From Candidatus Saccharimonadota bacterium (GTDB lineage Bacteria; Patescibacteriota; Saccharimonadia; Saccharimonadales; Saccharimonadaceae): 64,000 bases of DNA. Position 1 is the first letter of the stretch; every line of letters starts with the position of its first letter. Below, one piece after another: positions 8,483-17,738 of this stretch. A program made the translations under genes and the position numbers. The stretch lies in NCBI GenBank assembly GCA_017512175.1, contig JAFWHA010000017.1, positions 62,001 to 126,000 on the forward strand, given 5' to 3'. The notes below the pieces were generated by a model. That model did no database searches. It had not been told where the DNA came from and saw only the letters and a list, made by a program, of their open reading frames with translations.

Positions 8483-11155
8483 ATGGCAGGTCGAGAAAAA
8501 TATTTTGGCAAGAACAATTTGAGGCCAGGCTTTTTGAAGCCAGAAGCGACAAAGAGCCCTGCTGATCCTACTGCTATCGATACTGCTAAAAATAATCTAA
8601 AAAATCTGGAAAAATCTGCTGCGAATAAAAAAACCGATATTACTAGTCCTACTACGCAGCATGGCAAAATAGCTCAGGAGCTAGAGAGGATAAGCGAGCC
8701 ATCTGGTACGCTTTATACCCATACGGATATAAAGCCTAAAAAACGAAGCAATAAATCTTCCAAGATGTTTCTTAAAATGTCTCCAGCTTTACTTATTCTT
8801 TTCGTATTGGGAATAGGGCTATTTTTAATCTTCGGTTCACAATCTTTTTTGGGGCCACATATCGAGGCAATGTTTACTGAAGCTACAGATACAGCTTATA
8901 CTGGCTATAACCTTCGCGCACAGCATATGGCAGAGGAAATGCTTGAAGGGAAAGTACGTATGACTGACTATATGCGAAATCGCTTGGAGGGCGAGGGAAT
9001 TACCGTTGCTTCTGCAAATGAGCTACAGTTTAACGGAAAATCCATTACGGCTAGTAATTTCAAGAGCATGTACAATGGAGATGCGTTGTTTAGAGAAGCT
9101 TATGACAATGCTATTCAGGGGCGTGGAGCAAATTTCTTAGATAATGCTGCGCAAAATTTTGCAAAGAAACTAGGGCTATCTAGAAACGTTTTTGCTAGTT
9201 ATCAAACTACTGGGAACAATGTAGCTGATGCCGCAGAATATAATAATCTCTTAACAAATTATTTCAAGGATAGTGCAGATGCAACTTTAGACTCCGCTGA
9301 GGAAAGAGAGGAAACTGATGATGAGGGAAATACATTTTGGGATATTTTTCGCGTAGGAGATGAGCCTGTATATTCTAACGAAATGAGTGGAGATTCCGAC
9401 GAAAAAGCCAAAGAATATCTACGCGGAATTGGAGAAAAGGTCGCAGAGGAGACTGCAGGGTGTACAACACTGAAAATTGGTGATATCGTATCAACAGCCG
9501 TTTCCTCCAACCGTTTTTATCAAGCTATACATGAGTTTATGACTAAGATGGAAACCATCAGTAAAGCTAAAGCTGGATATAGTGATAGTACGGCGGTAAA
9601 TACTGTCTTAAATTGGTTTACGACGCCGGCGACTACGACAGTTTATGATCCTGTCACAGAAGAAGACTATACCATTACTGGCTCACCGCTCGAATCAGAA
9701 GGGGCTAGAGTAGTGCTTGGCGGTCTAGCCGCTGACTACTCTAAGACTCCAAAGTACTCACTGGAAAGAAGTTATACCGCAACGGACAAAGTAGCATACC
9801 CAATGGGTATTGGCGATACTTGCACGGTAAAACGAGCTGGGGGAGTAGTGCTTAGCATTCTTGCAGCTGGAGTACCGGGAGCTAATCTGATTCATGCGAC
9901 TGTGGGGGTTTTGCTTAGTACAGCGTTTGAGCTAGGCGTTAAAGTAGCAGCAGAAGCAGTATTAAGTCTGCTCGTGCCAACAATTGCAAAAATAATGTAT
10001 GAAAATCCTTTCACTAATGCGGTTGGAATTGCTGGTGGAGAAGGATTTACTATGGGGGCGGCGAATGTCAATATGTTGCTAGGGCGACAGACTTCTGGCG
10101 CGTCAACCGCTTCTAAAGGACAAGTGTTAAGTTATAACCAAGAGACTGAGGAGCTAATTGCACGAGATGCGGAAGTTGACCGTCTGCATCATAGTCCGTT
10201 CGATATTAATTCCAAGAATACTTTTCTAGGCTCGATTGCGAACTCTTTACTGCCACTTTCGAGCTCAACTTCCAGCTTATATTCTACCGTTTCCACCTTA
10301 TCTTCCGTAACAAACAGTGCTATTTCTAGCCTAGATTCGACTTATGCTGCTTCTGAAAATTCTTCACTCATGACTAGCTTTGGGGATTGCGACAAAACTG
10401 AAGAGATAGGCGCGGCTGGGAACTTCTATTGTAGCGCTATTTCTACTATGGATTTATCTATCATAGATACCGCTACGGACGATGAAGAATATCAAGAAGT
10501 GATTTCCGAAAGTGTAGAAGTGGGAGAAAATAGAGAAGAGACCGTAATTGATGGCTCACCGCTGGCACATTTTATCGCGTACCACATGGGACGATATTCT
10601 GCGCCTGGAATAAGAGATGCCAATATCGCAAAAGCTTGCAAAGAAGAAACTAGGTCGCTTCCACATCTTACAAATATTAAAGACATGGTAAAGGCTTTTG
10701 ATTCTGAATATTGCGAATCGGTGGCTGATGGCTCTAGATATGTGAACTCACCAGATAATCCTTACTGGGAGACCGAGAAATGGCATCAGCTTTGGGTGCT
10801 AACTTGGCGAGTAAAGTGCCATATGGGACTTTGCACAAATGATGGTGGCCCAGTAGTAGCATATCAAGAGAAATATGAGGCTGAGCATCCGTTTGATAAT
10901 TCGGATTCTGGTATCCTAGCAAGGATTTCTGGGCTCGACAAAGAGGAAGCCGAAACAGTGATTGCAGTGATGAATTATTTAGATAAAGTTGATAATTATT
11001 CACCTGAGTTAGCTTATGATTTTATTGGGAATAAAAAACCTGTTGATAATAGTTATAAAATTGAGACCGATGAAGAGCTAGATGTGTCGAGCTACACAAT
11101 TCTGCCTAGTGAGAGTCAGTATGCCAGAAAAGAGGAAGTATGGGCAATGGCGTAA
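8483..11155 (+). CDS. Large membrane-anchored protein of the secretion locus
   Basis: 890 residues from ATG 8483. About 95 basic, polar residues come first, then one membrane helix near 97-120 (ALLILFVLGIGLFLIF), then a large extracytoplasmic region. A second hydrophobic stretch at about 452-504 (GVVLSILAAGVPGANLIHATVGV and onward) could be one or two helices. Ser/Thr-rich segments and scattered cysteines fit an exported protein. I recognise no family. It sits between the VirB4 gene and the two wall-hydrolase genes, with its end overlapping the first hydrolase by 16 bases. A structural part of the secretion apparatus is the natural inference. Confidence 0.6.
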   Translation: MAGREKYFGKNNLRPGFLKPEATKSPADPTAIDTAKNNLKNLEKSAANKKTDITSPTTQHGKIAQELERISEPSGTLYTHTDIKPKKRSNKSSKMFLKMSPALLILFVLGIGLFLIFGSQSFLGPHIEAMFTEATDTAYTGYNLRAQHMAEEMLEGKVRMTDYMRNRLEGEGITVASANELQFNGKSITASNFKSMYNGDALFREAYDNAIQGRGANFLDNAAQNFAKKLGLSRNVFASYQTTGNNVADAAEYNNLLTNYFKDSADATLDSAEEREETDDEGNTFWDIFRVGDEPVYSNEMSGDSDEKAKEYLRGIGEKVAEETAGCTTLKIGDIVSTAVSSNRFYQAIHEFMTKMETISKAKAGYSDSTAVNTVLNWFTTPATTTVYDPVTEEDYTITGSPLESEGARVVLGGLAADYSKTPKYSLERSYTATDKVAYPMGIGDTCTVKRAGGVVLSILAAGVPGANLIHATVGVLLSTAFELGVKVAAEAVLSLLVPTIAKIMYENPFTNAVGIAGGEGFTMGAANVNMLLGRQTSGASTASKGQVLSYNQETEELIARDAEVDRLHHSPFDINSKNTFLGSIANSLLPLSSSTSSLYSTVSTLSSVTNSAISSLDSTYAASENSSLMTSFGDCDKTEEIGAAGNFYCSAISTMDLSIIDTATDDEEYQEVISESVEVGENREETVIDGSPLAHFIAYHMGRYSAPGIRDANIAKACKEETRSLPHLTNIKDMVKAFDSEYCESVADGSRYVNSPDNPYWETEKWHQLWVLTWRVKCHMGLCTNDGGPVVAYQEKYEAEHPFDNSDSGILARISGLDKEEAETVIAVMNYLDKVDNYSPELAYDFIGNKKPVDNSYKIETDEELDVSSYTILPSESQYARKEEVWAMA

Positions 11156-12291
11156 AAAGATTAGTTACTGGACTGTTAATATTGGTGCTTACACTTGTGC
11201 CAGTTGACACCTTTGCAGTGTCTGCAAGTTTCTTAGATTTCATGGCAAGAAATAACATCTTCTACTTTTTACCTTCTGATTATTATGAAAATAACTGTTT
11301 ACCAGGAGTAGGGAATTATGATGGAATTGCATCCGCGGGACTTTCTGGACAGCGTTCGGCGTTTGTTGATAAGTATCATGATATAGCTGCAGAACTTGGC
11401 AGTCAATATGGAATCCCCTGGGAAGCGGTGATGGCACAAGGGATTCTGGAGTCGGTATCTGGGACAAGTCGTTTTGCAGTAGAAAGAAATAACTTCTTTG
11501 GAATTGGGGCAGTAGATAGTAACCCAAATAATGCACATACTTTTAGTTCTGCAGCGGAGGGGTGGAAAGGATATTTTGAATTTATTAGCAATAATCCAAG
11601 ATATAGAAAAAACGGGGCATTTGACCATGCCGGTGATCCGATTGGATATATTGAATCTATTAAGGCAGCCGGTTATGCTACAGATAGTAATTACGTAACC
11701 AAGCTCGTACCGATAATTAAAGCCATCCAGAATAGAGCCGAAGAAAAAGGCTGGGCGCTTTCTTCTGACTCAGTCCAAGATGTGTCTTATGCTGGGCTGT
11801 CTTCTTATGAAGTTTGCTCTAGTACAACTGGTGGAAATGGAGATTTGAATGCTACAGCATTAGCCTTATCTTGGGCAGATAGAGGACATGGTATAAATGA
11901 TCCAAACAGTGCCTACCGTGAAGCGTTAGCAGCTGTGGGGCTTAATAGCCATAGTGATAAGTATGTACAAATGGGGGCTAGCTGTGATGCTTTCGTAGCT
12001 ACGGTTCTAAGATATTCTGGAGTAGATCCTGATGTTCCATGTTGTGGTGCATCTAATATGCTAAATTATTTTGCTTCACACCCAGAAAAATACCAAGAAA
12101 TTCCTAACATCGGAAACTCTTCAAATATGCAACCTGGTGATATTCGTGCCTCGGCTTCACATGTGGAAATGTATGTGTCTGACGAGAGTGGTGTTGGGCG
12201 TATCGCCTCTGCTTCGCATGGCGATCGTACCGCTGATCATTCTAGGGGATATTATGCTAATGATGGTATGAGAATATTTAGGGCAATATAG
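11140..12291 (+). CDS. Secreted two-domain peptidoglycan hydrolase: glucosaminidase + Cys/His peptidase-like
   Basis: 383 residues. Signal sequence about 1-28. A FlgJ/GH73-type glucosaminidase-like domain at about 70-195 contains YGIPWEAVMAQGILES with the probable catalytic Glu. A C-terminal CHAP/NlpC-like domain at about 238-383 has the nucleophile context ASCDAFVATVL and a histidine in ASHVEMYVSD. Such two-headed enzymes open the wall for secretion systems (a VirB1-like role). The gene 13018-14379 is a clear paralogue. The start overlaps the preceding gene and has AGAGGAAG just upstream. Confidence 0.8.
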   Translation: MGNGVKRLVTGLLILVLTLVPVDTFAVSASFLDFMARNNIFYFLPSDYYENNCLPGVGNYDGIASAGLSGQRSAFVDKYHDIAAELGSQYGIPWEAVMAQGILESVSGTSRFAVERNNFFGIGAVDSNPNNAHTFSSAAEGWKGYFEFISNNPRYRKNGAFDHAGDPIGYIESIKAAGYATDSNYVTKLVPIIKAIQNRAEEKGWALSSDSVQDVSYAGLSSYEVCSSTTGGNGDLNATALALSWADRGHGINDPNSAYREALAAVGLNSHSDKYVQMGASCDAFVATVLRYSGVDPDVPCCGASNMLNYFASHPEKYQEIPNIGNSSNMQPGDIRASASHVEMYVSDESGVGRIASASHGDRTADHSRGYYANDGMRIFRAI

Positions 12292-12299
12292 GAGGAGAA

Positions 12300-12953
12300 G
12301 TGTTTCAGAAAATTAAAAAAATTATCGCTAAATATCCAATCCCAGCTGTGATAATTGTATCGCTGGTTTTTTTCGCACTAGTCTTAATGCTTACAGCGAT
12401 TGGTATGAATCCGAAAGCGAAAGTGGAAGTTCTAGTCGCACCAGCTTCTGCAAATATAACAATTAATGGAAAATCTTATAAAAACGGAACTTATGATTTA
12501 CCAAAAGGTGAAGTCTACGTAAAGATAGAAAAAGGCGGTTTTAATACTAAGGAATACAAGTTTAATACAGCGCAAAATGACAAGCTTTATGATTATTTAC
12601 TACAAAAAGATGGAACATGGAGTTGGTATTTAGAGCATCAAGATGATGCACTGATTTTGAATAGCATCGGAGACCATGAAGCGGAGGAAATGTCTAGTTC
12701 TTATTTGGCTAAATACCCAATTTTGGAGAAGTTGCCAATAATTGTGTCTGAGTATAATGATGATGACAATTATGTAGAGTTTAGGATTGATGGTGGAAAA
12801 GATGAGAATTGTGATGAAGATTTTTGCCTGATTGTCACTGATTCTACTGGTGATAATCTTGATTATGCCAAAGAAAAGATTAGGGAGATAGGGTTTAATC
12901 CTTCAAATTATCAGATAGTCTATACTTATACGCCAATAGCTCCGCTGGAATAA
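12300..12953 (+). CDS. PEGA-domain membrane protein, copy 1
   Basis: 217 residues, GTG start with GGAGGAG just before it. One membrane helix (about 10-33) is followed by a PEGA-type beta domain: VEVLVAPASANITINGK, then YDLPKGEVYVKIEKGGF. A C-terminal alpha/beta region follows with WYLEHQDDALIL and DFCLIVTDSTG. PEGA domains occur in surface and wall-associated proteins. It follows the wall hydrolase by 8 bases, and the same pair recurs immediately downstream. The C-terminal region resembles its paralogue but is not otherwise recognised. Confidence 0.7.
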   Translation: MFQKIKKIIAKYPIPAVIIVSLVFFALVLMLTAIGMNPKAKVEVLVAPASANITINGKSYKNGTYDLPKGEVYVKIEKGGFNTKEYKFNTAQNDKLYDYLLQKDGTWSWYLEHQDDALILNSIGDHEAEEMSSSYLAKYPILEKLPIIVSEYNDDDNYVEFRIDGGKDENCDEDFCLIVTDSTGDNLDYAKEKIREIGFNPSNYQIVYTYTPIAPLE

Positions 12954-13000
12954 AACGGGCGTGAAGGTCTAGTCAAATACTGGAATAAGCACGAGAATTT

Positions 13001-13009
13001 TGTTATAAT
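13001..13009 (+). promoter_or_regulatory. Extended -10 promoter, leaderless start at 13018
   Basis: TGTTATAAT ends 8 bases before ATG 13018. An in-frame TTG at 13009 lies in the -10 box itself and is not a credible start. This promoter makes the second hydrolase/PEGA pair a separate transcription unit. Confidence 0.65.
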
Positions 13010-13017
13010 TGTGGTGT

Positions 13018-14379
13018 ATGAGGGTTAGATTTGGGAGAAGTAAGAGAGGCTTAGTTGGTTATTTTTGTATCTTTCTAGCTATATTAATGATTATGCTTCC
13101 GGTCTTTCCAGCTAATGCTCTAGATAGCCCAATCGAAAGTCTCAGAAAAGATAGGACTCTTTATACAATTTTTAAAGAGAGCAACACTATGTTTTGGAAT
13201 CCGTTTGAGAATCTTAATATTCAGCTTTGTCAACCAGTTTACGACTCGGAAAGCTCCGATTCTAACTCTAGTTCTGATGACCCATCTGTAAATATTAGCA
13301 GCTCTGGCTATGGTCGTCTAAAATGGGCCGTTGAACAGTATGGAGAGTACGCAATGGAAATGCAGCGCGAATATGGTGTTCCTTGGGAAGTGGTTTTTGC
13401 GCAGATGCAGCACGAGTCTAGCATGGGAACTGCCGGCATAGCTAAAAATGCTACAAATAACTGGCTTGGTATAACTAAATCTGGTGATGCCGGTAGTTGG
13501 ACGTCAAGTAGCGGTCGCCAATGGGCGGTATTTAGTAGCATAGAGGCATCTATTAAGGCCTGGGCTGGTTCTAGAGTTTTAAGGAATGGATATTATGATG
13601 ATGCGTTCCCATATCTAGATCCAGATAATTATGACTTGAAGGGGTTTCTTACAGAAATGATTCACCATTACGCTCCATCAAGCGACGGTAATGATGAAAG
13701 CAATTATGTGTCTACTGTTTTAGGATTAATTGATGGACCTATTGCTGAGGTAAGGGATAGGCTAGGGTGGAAATCTTCCGAAGAGCTAGCCAAATCTGAA
13801 AATATCCAACCTGGTGGCAATAATTCGATTGGTGGTAAAATTCCAACTGACTCTACAATAAAAACTACAAACTCTGAAAATAAATCTATTATTTGTAATG
13901 ATGAAGGTGAAGAAGTAACAAACTATAACGGAAGTTCAATAGCGGAAGTTGGTAAAAGTCTAGCATGGGGCGACGAACAGCATTATGATGAGGTCAATCC
14001 CGCCTTTGCGGAGGCGGCTAGAGCGCTTGGATTAAATCCTACACTTGGTTGGTCTCAAGATTGTGGTCATTTCGCTTCTGTTGTTATTAGGTCAACTGGT
14101 ATAGATTCGTCATTTCCAGTTAGCGGATCTAGTAGTATGAAATCATACCTAGAAAGTTCTTCTAGCTGGACTCAAATAGAAAACTTAGGAAACACATCAA
14201 ATCTTGAATCTGGCGATGTTTTTGTAGCTAATGGGCATATTATGATTTATACTGGTGGAACTGGAAAGTATAATGCAGTGTCAGCATCTCAAGGTGATTA
14301 TACTGGTAAAGTATCCTCAATATATTTTACGCACACTAAGAGTGGTCAGCCGTTTTCGATTTTTAGGCATAATGGATAA
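13018..14379 (+). CDS. Secreted two-domain peptidoglycan hydrolase, paralogue of 11140-12291
   Basis: 453 residues from ATG 13018. Signal sequence about 8-36 ending PANA. A glucosaminidase-like domain at about 98-235 contains YGVPWEVVFAQMQHESSMG with the probable catalytic Glu. After a Ser/Asn-rich linker, a C-terminal CHAP/NlpC-like domain (about 315-453) has SQDCGHFASVVI for the nucleophile and ANGHIMIYTGG for the histidine. The order and spacing of both domains match the paralogue, including a shared motif before the Cys (LAWGDEQH here, LSWADRGH there). Probable role: local wall opening for the secretion machine. Confidence 0.8.
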   Translation: MRVRFGRSKRGLVGYFCIFLAILMIMLPVFPANALDSPIESLRKDRTLYTIFKESNTMFWNPFENLNIQLCQPVYDSESSDSNSSSDDPSVNISSSGYGRLKWAVEQYGEYAMEMQREYGVPWEVVFAQMQHESSMGTAGIAKNATNNWLGITKSGDAGSWTSSSGRQWAVFSSIEASIKAWAGSRVLRNGYYDDAFPYLDPDNYDLKGFLTEMIHHYAPSSDGNDESNYVSTVLGLIDGPIAEVRDRLGWKSSEELAKSENIQPGGNNSIGGKIPTDSTIKTTNSENKSIICNDEGEEVTNYNGSSIAEVGKSLAWGDEQHYDEVNPAFAEAARALGLNPTLGWSQDCGHFASVVIRSTGIDSSFPVSGSSSMKSYLESSSSWTQIENLGNTSNLESGDVFVANGHIMIYTGGTGKYNAVSASQGDYTGKVSSIYFTHTKSGQPFSIFRHNG

Positions 14380-14382
14380 GGT

Positions 14383-15303
14383 ATGAAAGATTTTTTTACT
14401 AAATATATTAAACAAATAATTGTAATCATCATAGCCACATTGATGATACTTATTATCATAATTACAATTCATCTTCTGGTAAATAGTAGCACCATATATG
14501 TTTTAGTTGCTCCACAATCTTCCACCGTACATATAGATAATCATTCTGTAAAAAATGGCTATATCAAAGTCACTCCTGGTAAACATACAGTTAAAGCAGA
14601 GAAAAATGGATTCGAAACGCAAACTTTGGAGTTAGATACGAAGTCTGGTGAAACTTCCAATGCTTTTATCGTCTTAGATTCAAATTCCGAAGATACCGCT
14701 AACTGGTATAGCGAGCATCAAGATGATGCTTTACTCCGCGAAAAAATTTCCGGTGCAGAATATAATGCAACAAGTATAGAATACGAAAAAGATTTTCCTA
14801 TTATAACTATGCTTCCATATGAAACAATGAATTATACGATTGACTACGGCGAATGTGAATATTCTAATTTTTGTATATTTATTGATGCTCCGGCAGCGGC
14901 AAGGGACATAGCGCTAAGAGTTGCTTCACAATTTGATAGTGAGCTAGGGAGATATTATTATATTTTTAGTGATTATACTAATCCATTCTCAAAATATTCT
15001 AGTATAAGTGATATCGAAGCGGAAGATATCATACCACAGGATACCGACTTAGTAGTAAAAGATATAGATACTATTTTTAAAAATTCTAAGTATAAAATTA
15101 AAAATATACAAGTAGTTGATAATTATATTATTACTGCAGTATCATATATTATCGATGATTATGGTGATACGAATGTTTATAGATTGATTTTTCAAAAGGA
15201 GAAAGGAAAGTTTATTCTTTTAAACACGCCGGAATTAATATTAACTTATGAAAAATATCCAAATATACCTCGTGATATTATCAAATCCGCCAATAACCTT
15301 TAG
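14383..15303 (+). CDS. PEGA-domain membrane protein, copy 2, with C-terminal extension
   Basis: 306 residues. Membrane helix about 10-33, PEGA domain (YVLVAPQSSTVHIDNHS, then VTPGKHTVKAEKNGF), then NWYSEHQDDALL and NFCIFIDAPAAA aligning with copy 1. About 90 extra residues at the C-terminus form a small alpha/beta unit absent from copy 1. It starts 3 bases after its hydrolase partner. The stop codon overlaps the convergent recF stop by three bases. Confidence 0.7.
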   Translation: MKDFFTKYIKQIIVIIIATLMILIIIITIHLLVNSSTIYVLVAPQSSTVHIDNHSVKNGYIKVTPGKHTVKAEKNGFETQTLELDTKSGETSNAFIVLDSNSEDTANWYSEHQDDALLREKISGAEYNATSIEYEKDFPIITMLPYETMNYTIDYGECEYSNFCIFIDAPAAARDIALRVASQFDSELGRYYYIFSDYTNPFSKYSSISDIEAEDIIPQDTDLVVKDIDTIFKNSKYKIKNIQVVDNYIITAVSYIIDDYGDTNVYRLIFQKEKGKFILLNTPELILTYEKYPNIPRDIIKSANNL

Positions 15304-16307
15304 ACTTCATCAACACTCGTTAAAATCACTTGATGATTGGAAAAATTTGAAGTAAGGCTTTTTTGGCGGGTTTTATCTAACTCGGAAAAAACATCATCAA
15401 GCAAGACTACTGGTCGTTTTTGTAATTTTTCTTCTATGATTTTAGCTTCAATAAACTTAAGACTTAAGACTATACTTCTAACTTCTCCACGCGAAGCGCT
15501 ACCATCAGCATTCTTACCATTAAATAAAAAGATAAAATCATCTTTATGGATGCCGAAATTAGTATGGCCGACTAATGAATCTCTCTCAAAGTCCATATGT
15601 AGTAGCCTTAAATAATTACTCTCATCAACATTTTCTGTATAGCTATCATATCGTATCTTGGTAACATCTTGATTCTTTGCAATTTCATCATAAGTGTTAG
15701 TAATATCTTTATTAATTAAATTAATTATATCTGAACGATTCTTTCTAATTTCTACACCGTATTTTGCAAGCATAATATCCCAAGAAAAAGTGTCTTCTAA
15801 TGTAACCGATTCTTGTTTTAATAATTCATTCCTCTGCTTCAAAGCTTTATTATATCTAGCTAGCGCCCTAGAATGGTTATCGTTTATTTGACTAATAATA
15901 TTATCAAAGTAATCTCGTCTTTTAAGTGGAGAGGTGGCAACTATATGTAGGTCTTCTGGTAGAAAGAGTACTACTGGATATTTAGCTTCTTTTGGTAATC
16001 TCGTAGTTTTTTTATCCTTACTTAAGAATTTTTTACCATTATCTTCTTGATATAGTACTATAGTTTTTTCTCCACTACTAAATTCTAGTTCTATTCTATA
16101 GAAGTTAGAGTCATGCTTAACAATCTCTTTGTCAGTTGCACGAAAAGATTTACCTTGCATAGCGATATAAATAGCTTCTAGAACGGAAGTTTTTCCGGAA
16201 CCATTCTTGCCAAGAATTAGGGTTGGGTTATCTTTTAGCCTTAAACTATATTTTTCGTGTGAACGGAAATTATTCAGACTAATTTTCTTAATTACATTGC
16301 TATCCAT
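15300..16307 (-). CDS. recF: DNA replication and repair protein RecF
   Basis: 335 residues, close to the usual RecF length. It is an SMC-like ATPase that binds DNA at gaps and helps load RecA. Walker A is LILGKNGSGKTS near residue 35. The signature region is SASRGEVRSIVLSLKF and Walker B is PVVLLDDVFSELD near residue 310. It starts adjacent to the dnaN stop, giving the conserved dnaA-dnaN-recF order on this strand. Confidence 0.93.
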   Translation of the reverse strand: MDSNVIKKISLNNFRSHEKYSLRLKDNPTLILGKNGSGKTSVLEAIYIAMQGKSFRATDKEIVKHDSNFYRIELEFSSGEKTIVLYQEDNGKKFLSKDKKTTRLPKEAKYPVVLFLPEDLHIVATSPLKRRDYFDNIISQINDNHSRALARYNKALKQRNELLKQESVTLEDTFSWDIMLAKYGVEIRKNRSDIINLINKDITNTYDEIAKNQDVTKIRYDSYTENVDESNYLRLLHMDFERDSLVGHTNFGIHKDDFIFLFNGKNADGSASRGEVRSIVLSLKFIEAKIIEEKLQKRPVVLLDDVFSELDKTRQKSLTSNFSNHQVILTSVDEV

Positions 16308-17413
16308 TAATTATCTAGAGGCATAATGATATGCCTATATTTATCATCTTTTTCATTCTTAATAAGGACTGGCGTAGCTTTCTTAGCAAATCCAAAAATT
16401 AGATTTTCCTCATCTAGGGCATTAAGTGCTTCTATTAGGAATCTGGAATCCATTCTAATACTAGCATCTTCAGATACCTCAGCATCGATTTCCGACTTAT
16501 TTTCACCTACTTCATTAGAGATTGACGAAACGATGAATTTGCCGTTTTTGCTATCAGTTGCACAGCAAATAGCACCGTTAGATTCTCTAGCAAAAAGTGA
16601 AGCAATCTTAGCATTCCTAATAAGTTCAGCACGATTAAGAGTCACCTGAATTTCACTTTCACCTGGGAATAATCTCCTATAATCTGGGAAAGTTCCGTCG
16701 ATAAGTTTAGAAGTAATTTCCAATTCACCAATTCTAAATCTAACTTGAGTATCATCAAATAGAAATTCTATAGTGTCAACATCTTCTGGAATAGAACGAA
16801 GCACTTCTTGGAGAGATGATGTAGGAACTATAGCGGCAACTTCACTTTTAACTTTATCGATAAATTTCTTTTCCGCTAATCTATAACCATCAGTGGCAGC
16901 TAGGTAAAGAGCGCCTTTATCCGTGTTGAAATAGATGCCTGTAAGTGCTGGTCTAGTAGTATCTCCAGATGCAGCGATGACAACCTCGGAAGCACCTGCT
17001 TTGAATTCGTCAACACTCATAGAGAAGGCAACAGATTTACTTTCGTCTATTCCTGGAAGTTCTGGAAAATCATCAGCTGGAGCACCATTAATTACAGATG
17101 AGTATTTGGATGCAGTGATTTTTACTTTAGTGCCATCATTTACAATTTTTACCTTTTCTCCTTTTGGAAGATTTTGAACGAATTCAGCTAGAAGTCTAGC
17201 TGGAACTGTAATAATTCCATCTTTTGCGTTTACAACTGGTACGTAGTCTACTACTGCCATGTCGAGATTAGTTGCCGTGAGTGAAACCTTATTATTATCT
17301 GCTTTAATTAATACATTAGATAAAATAGGCAATGTAGATTTTGCGCCTACTGCAACTCTACTTATTACTCCTAGTGCTCTGGCTAGCTTCTCCTGTAAAA
17401 CTTCTATTTCCAT
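16307..17413 (-). CDS. dnaN: DNA polymerase III beta subunit (sliding clamp)
   Basis: 368 residues from ATG 17413. It forms the ring clamp that tethers the replicative polymerase. The N-terminus MEIEVLQEKLARALGVISRVA and the segment LPILSNVLIKADNNKVSLTATNLDMAV are typical, and the C-terminus ends MPLDN. The start is set by AGGAG (17422-17426 on this strand) 8 bases upstream. An in-frame GTG at 17422 overlaps that ribosome-binding site and is less likely. It lies downstream of dnaA across a DnaA-box-rich gap. Confidence 0.93.
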   Translation of the reverse strand: MEIEVLQEKLARALGVISRVAVGAKSTLPILSNVLIKADNNKVSLTATNLDMAVVDYVPVVNAKDGIITVPARLLAEFVQNLPKGEKVKIVNDGTKVKITASKYSSVINGAPADDFPELPGIDESKSVAFSMSVDEFKAGASEVVIAASGDTTRPALTGIYFNTDKGALYLAATDGYRLAEKKFIDKVKSEVAAIVPTSSLQEVLRSIPEDVDTIEFLFDDTQVRFRIGELEITSKLIDGTFPDYRRLFPGESEIQVTLNRAELIRNAKIASLFARESNGAICCATDSKNGKFIVSSISNEVGENKSEIDAEVSEDASIRMDSRFLIEALNALDEENLIFGFAKKATPVLIKNEKDDKYRHIIMPLDN

Positions 17414-17738
17414 GTTGTACACTCCTTTTCTTGGTTAATATTATATATCACTAAAAATTCTTAGTCTATGAACCTTATTATTAATATTAATTATTAAATT
17501 ATTTAATAATAGTAATAATAAGCTATGTGGAAAGTGTGGAAAAAGATCGCTTTTAAGAGATGATTTAGTAGAAATGGACGTGGAAAAAATGTTGGAAAAG
17601 TTGTGTAAGAAAAAGTGGAAAAGCGGAGTTTTACACAAAAACGTTACGAACGAGTAAAAAATGGTTGGTATGGTGGAAAAGATTCCACTGGATTTCCACG
17701 AACTTTTACGCATAGTTTTTCGCAGAGTTTTACACAAG
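17414..17738. other. Probable oriC, dnaA-dnaN side: DnaA-box-like cluster and AT-rich element
   Basis: A 325-bp gene-free gap. The stretch 17436-17520 is almost pure A/T and could be the unwinding element. From 17526 to 17736 there is a run of DnaA-box-like 9-mers: TGTGGAAAG (17526) directly followed by TGTGGAAAA (17535), then CGTGGAAAA (17579), AGTGGAAAA (17614), TTTTACACA (17629), GGTGGAAAA (17672), ATTTCCACG (17692) and TTTTACACA (17728). The canonical TTATCCACA is absent; the preferred form seems to be TTTTCCACA/TGTGGAAAA. Gene order dnaA-dnaN-recF / rpmH-rnpA-yidC is the classical origin context. Confidence 0.75.

Noticed and set aside
15300-15303. Overlap of the PEGA gene and recF as a disrupted gene
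   Set aside because: The overlap is only the two stop codons in convergent genes; both products are full length for their families or paralogues.
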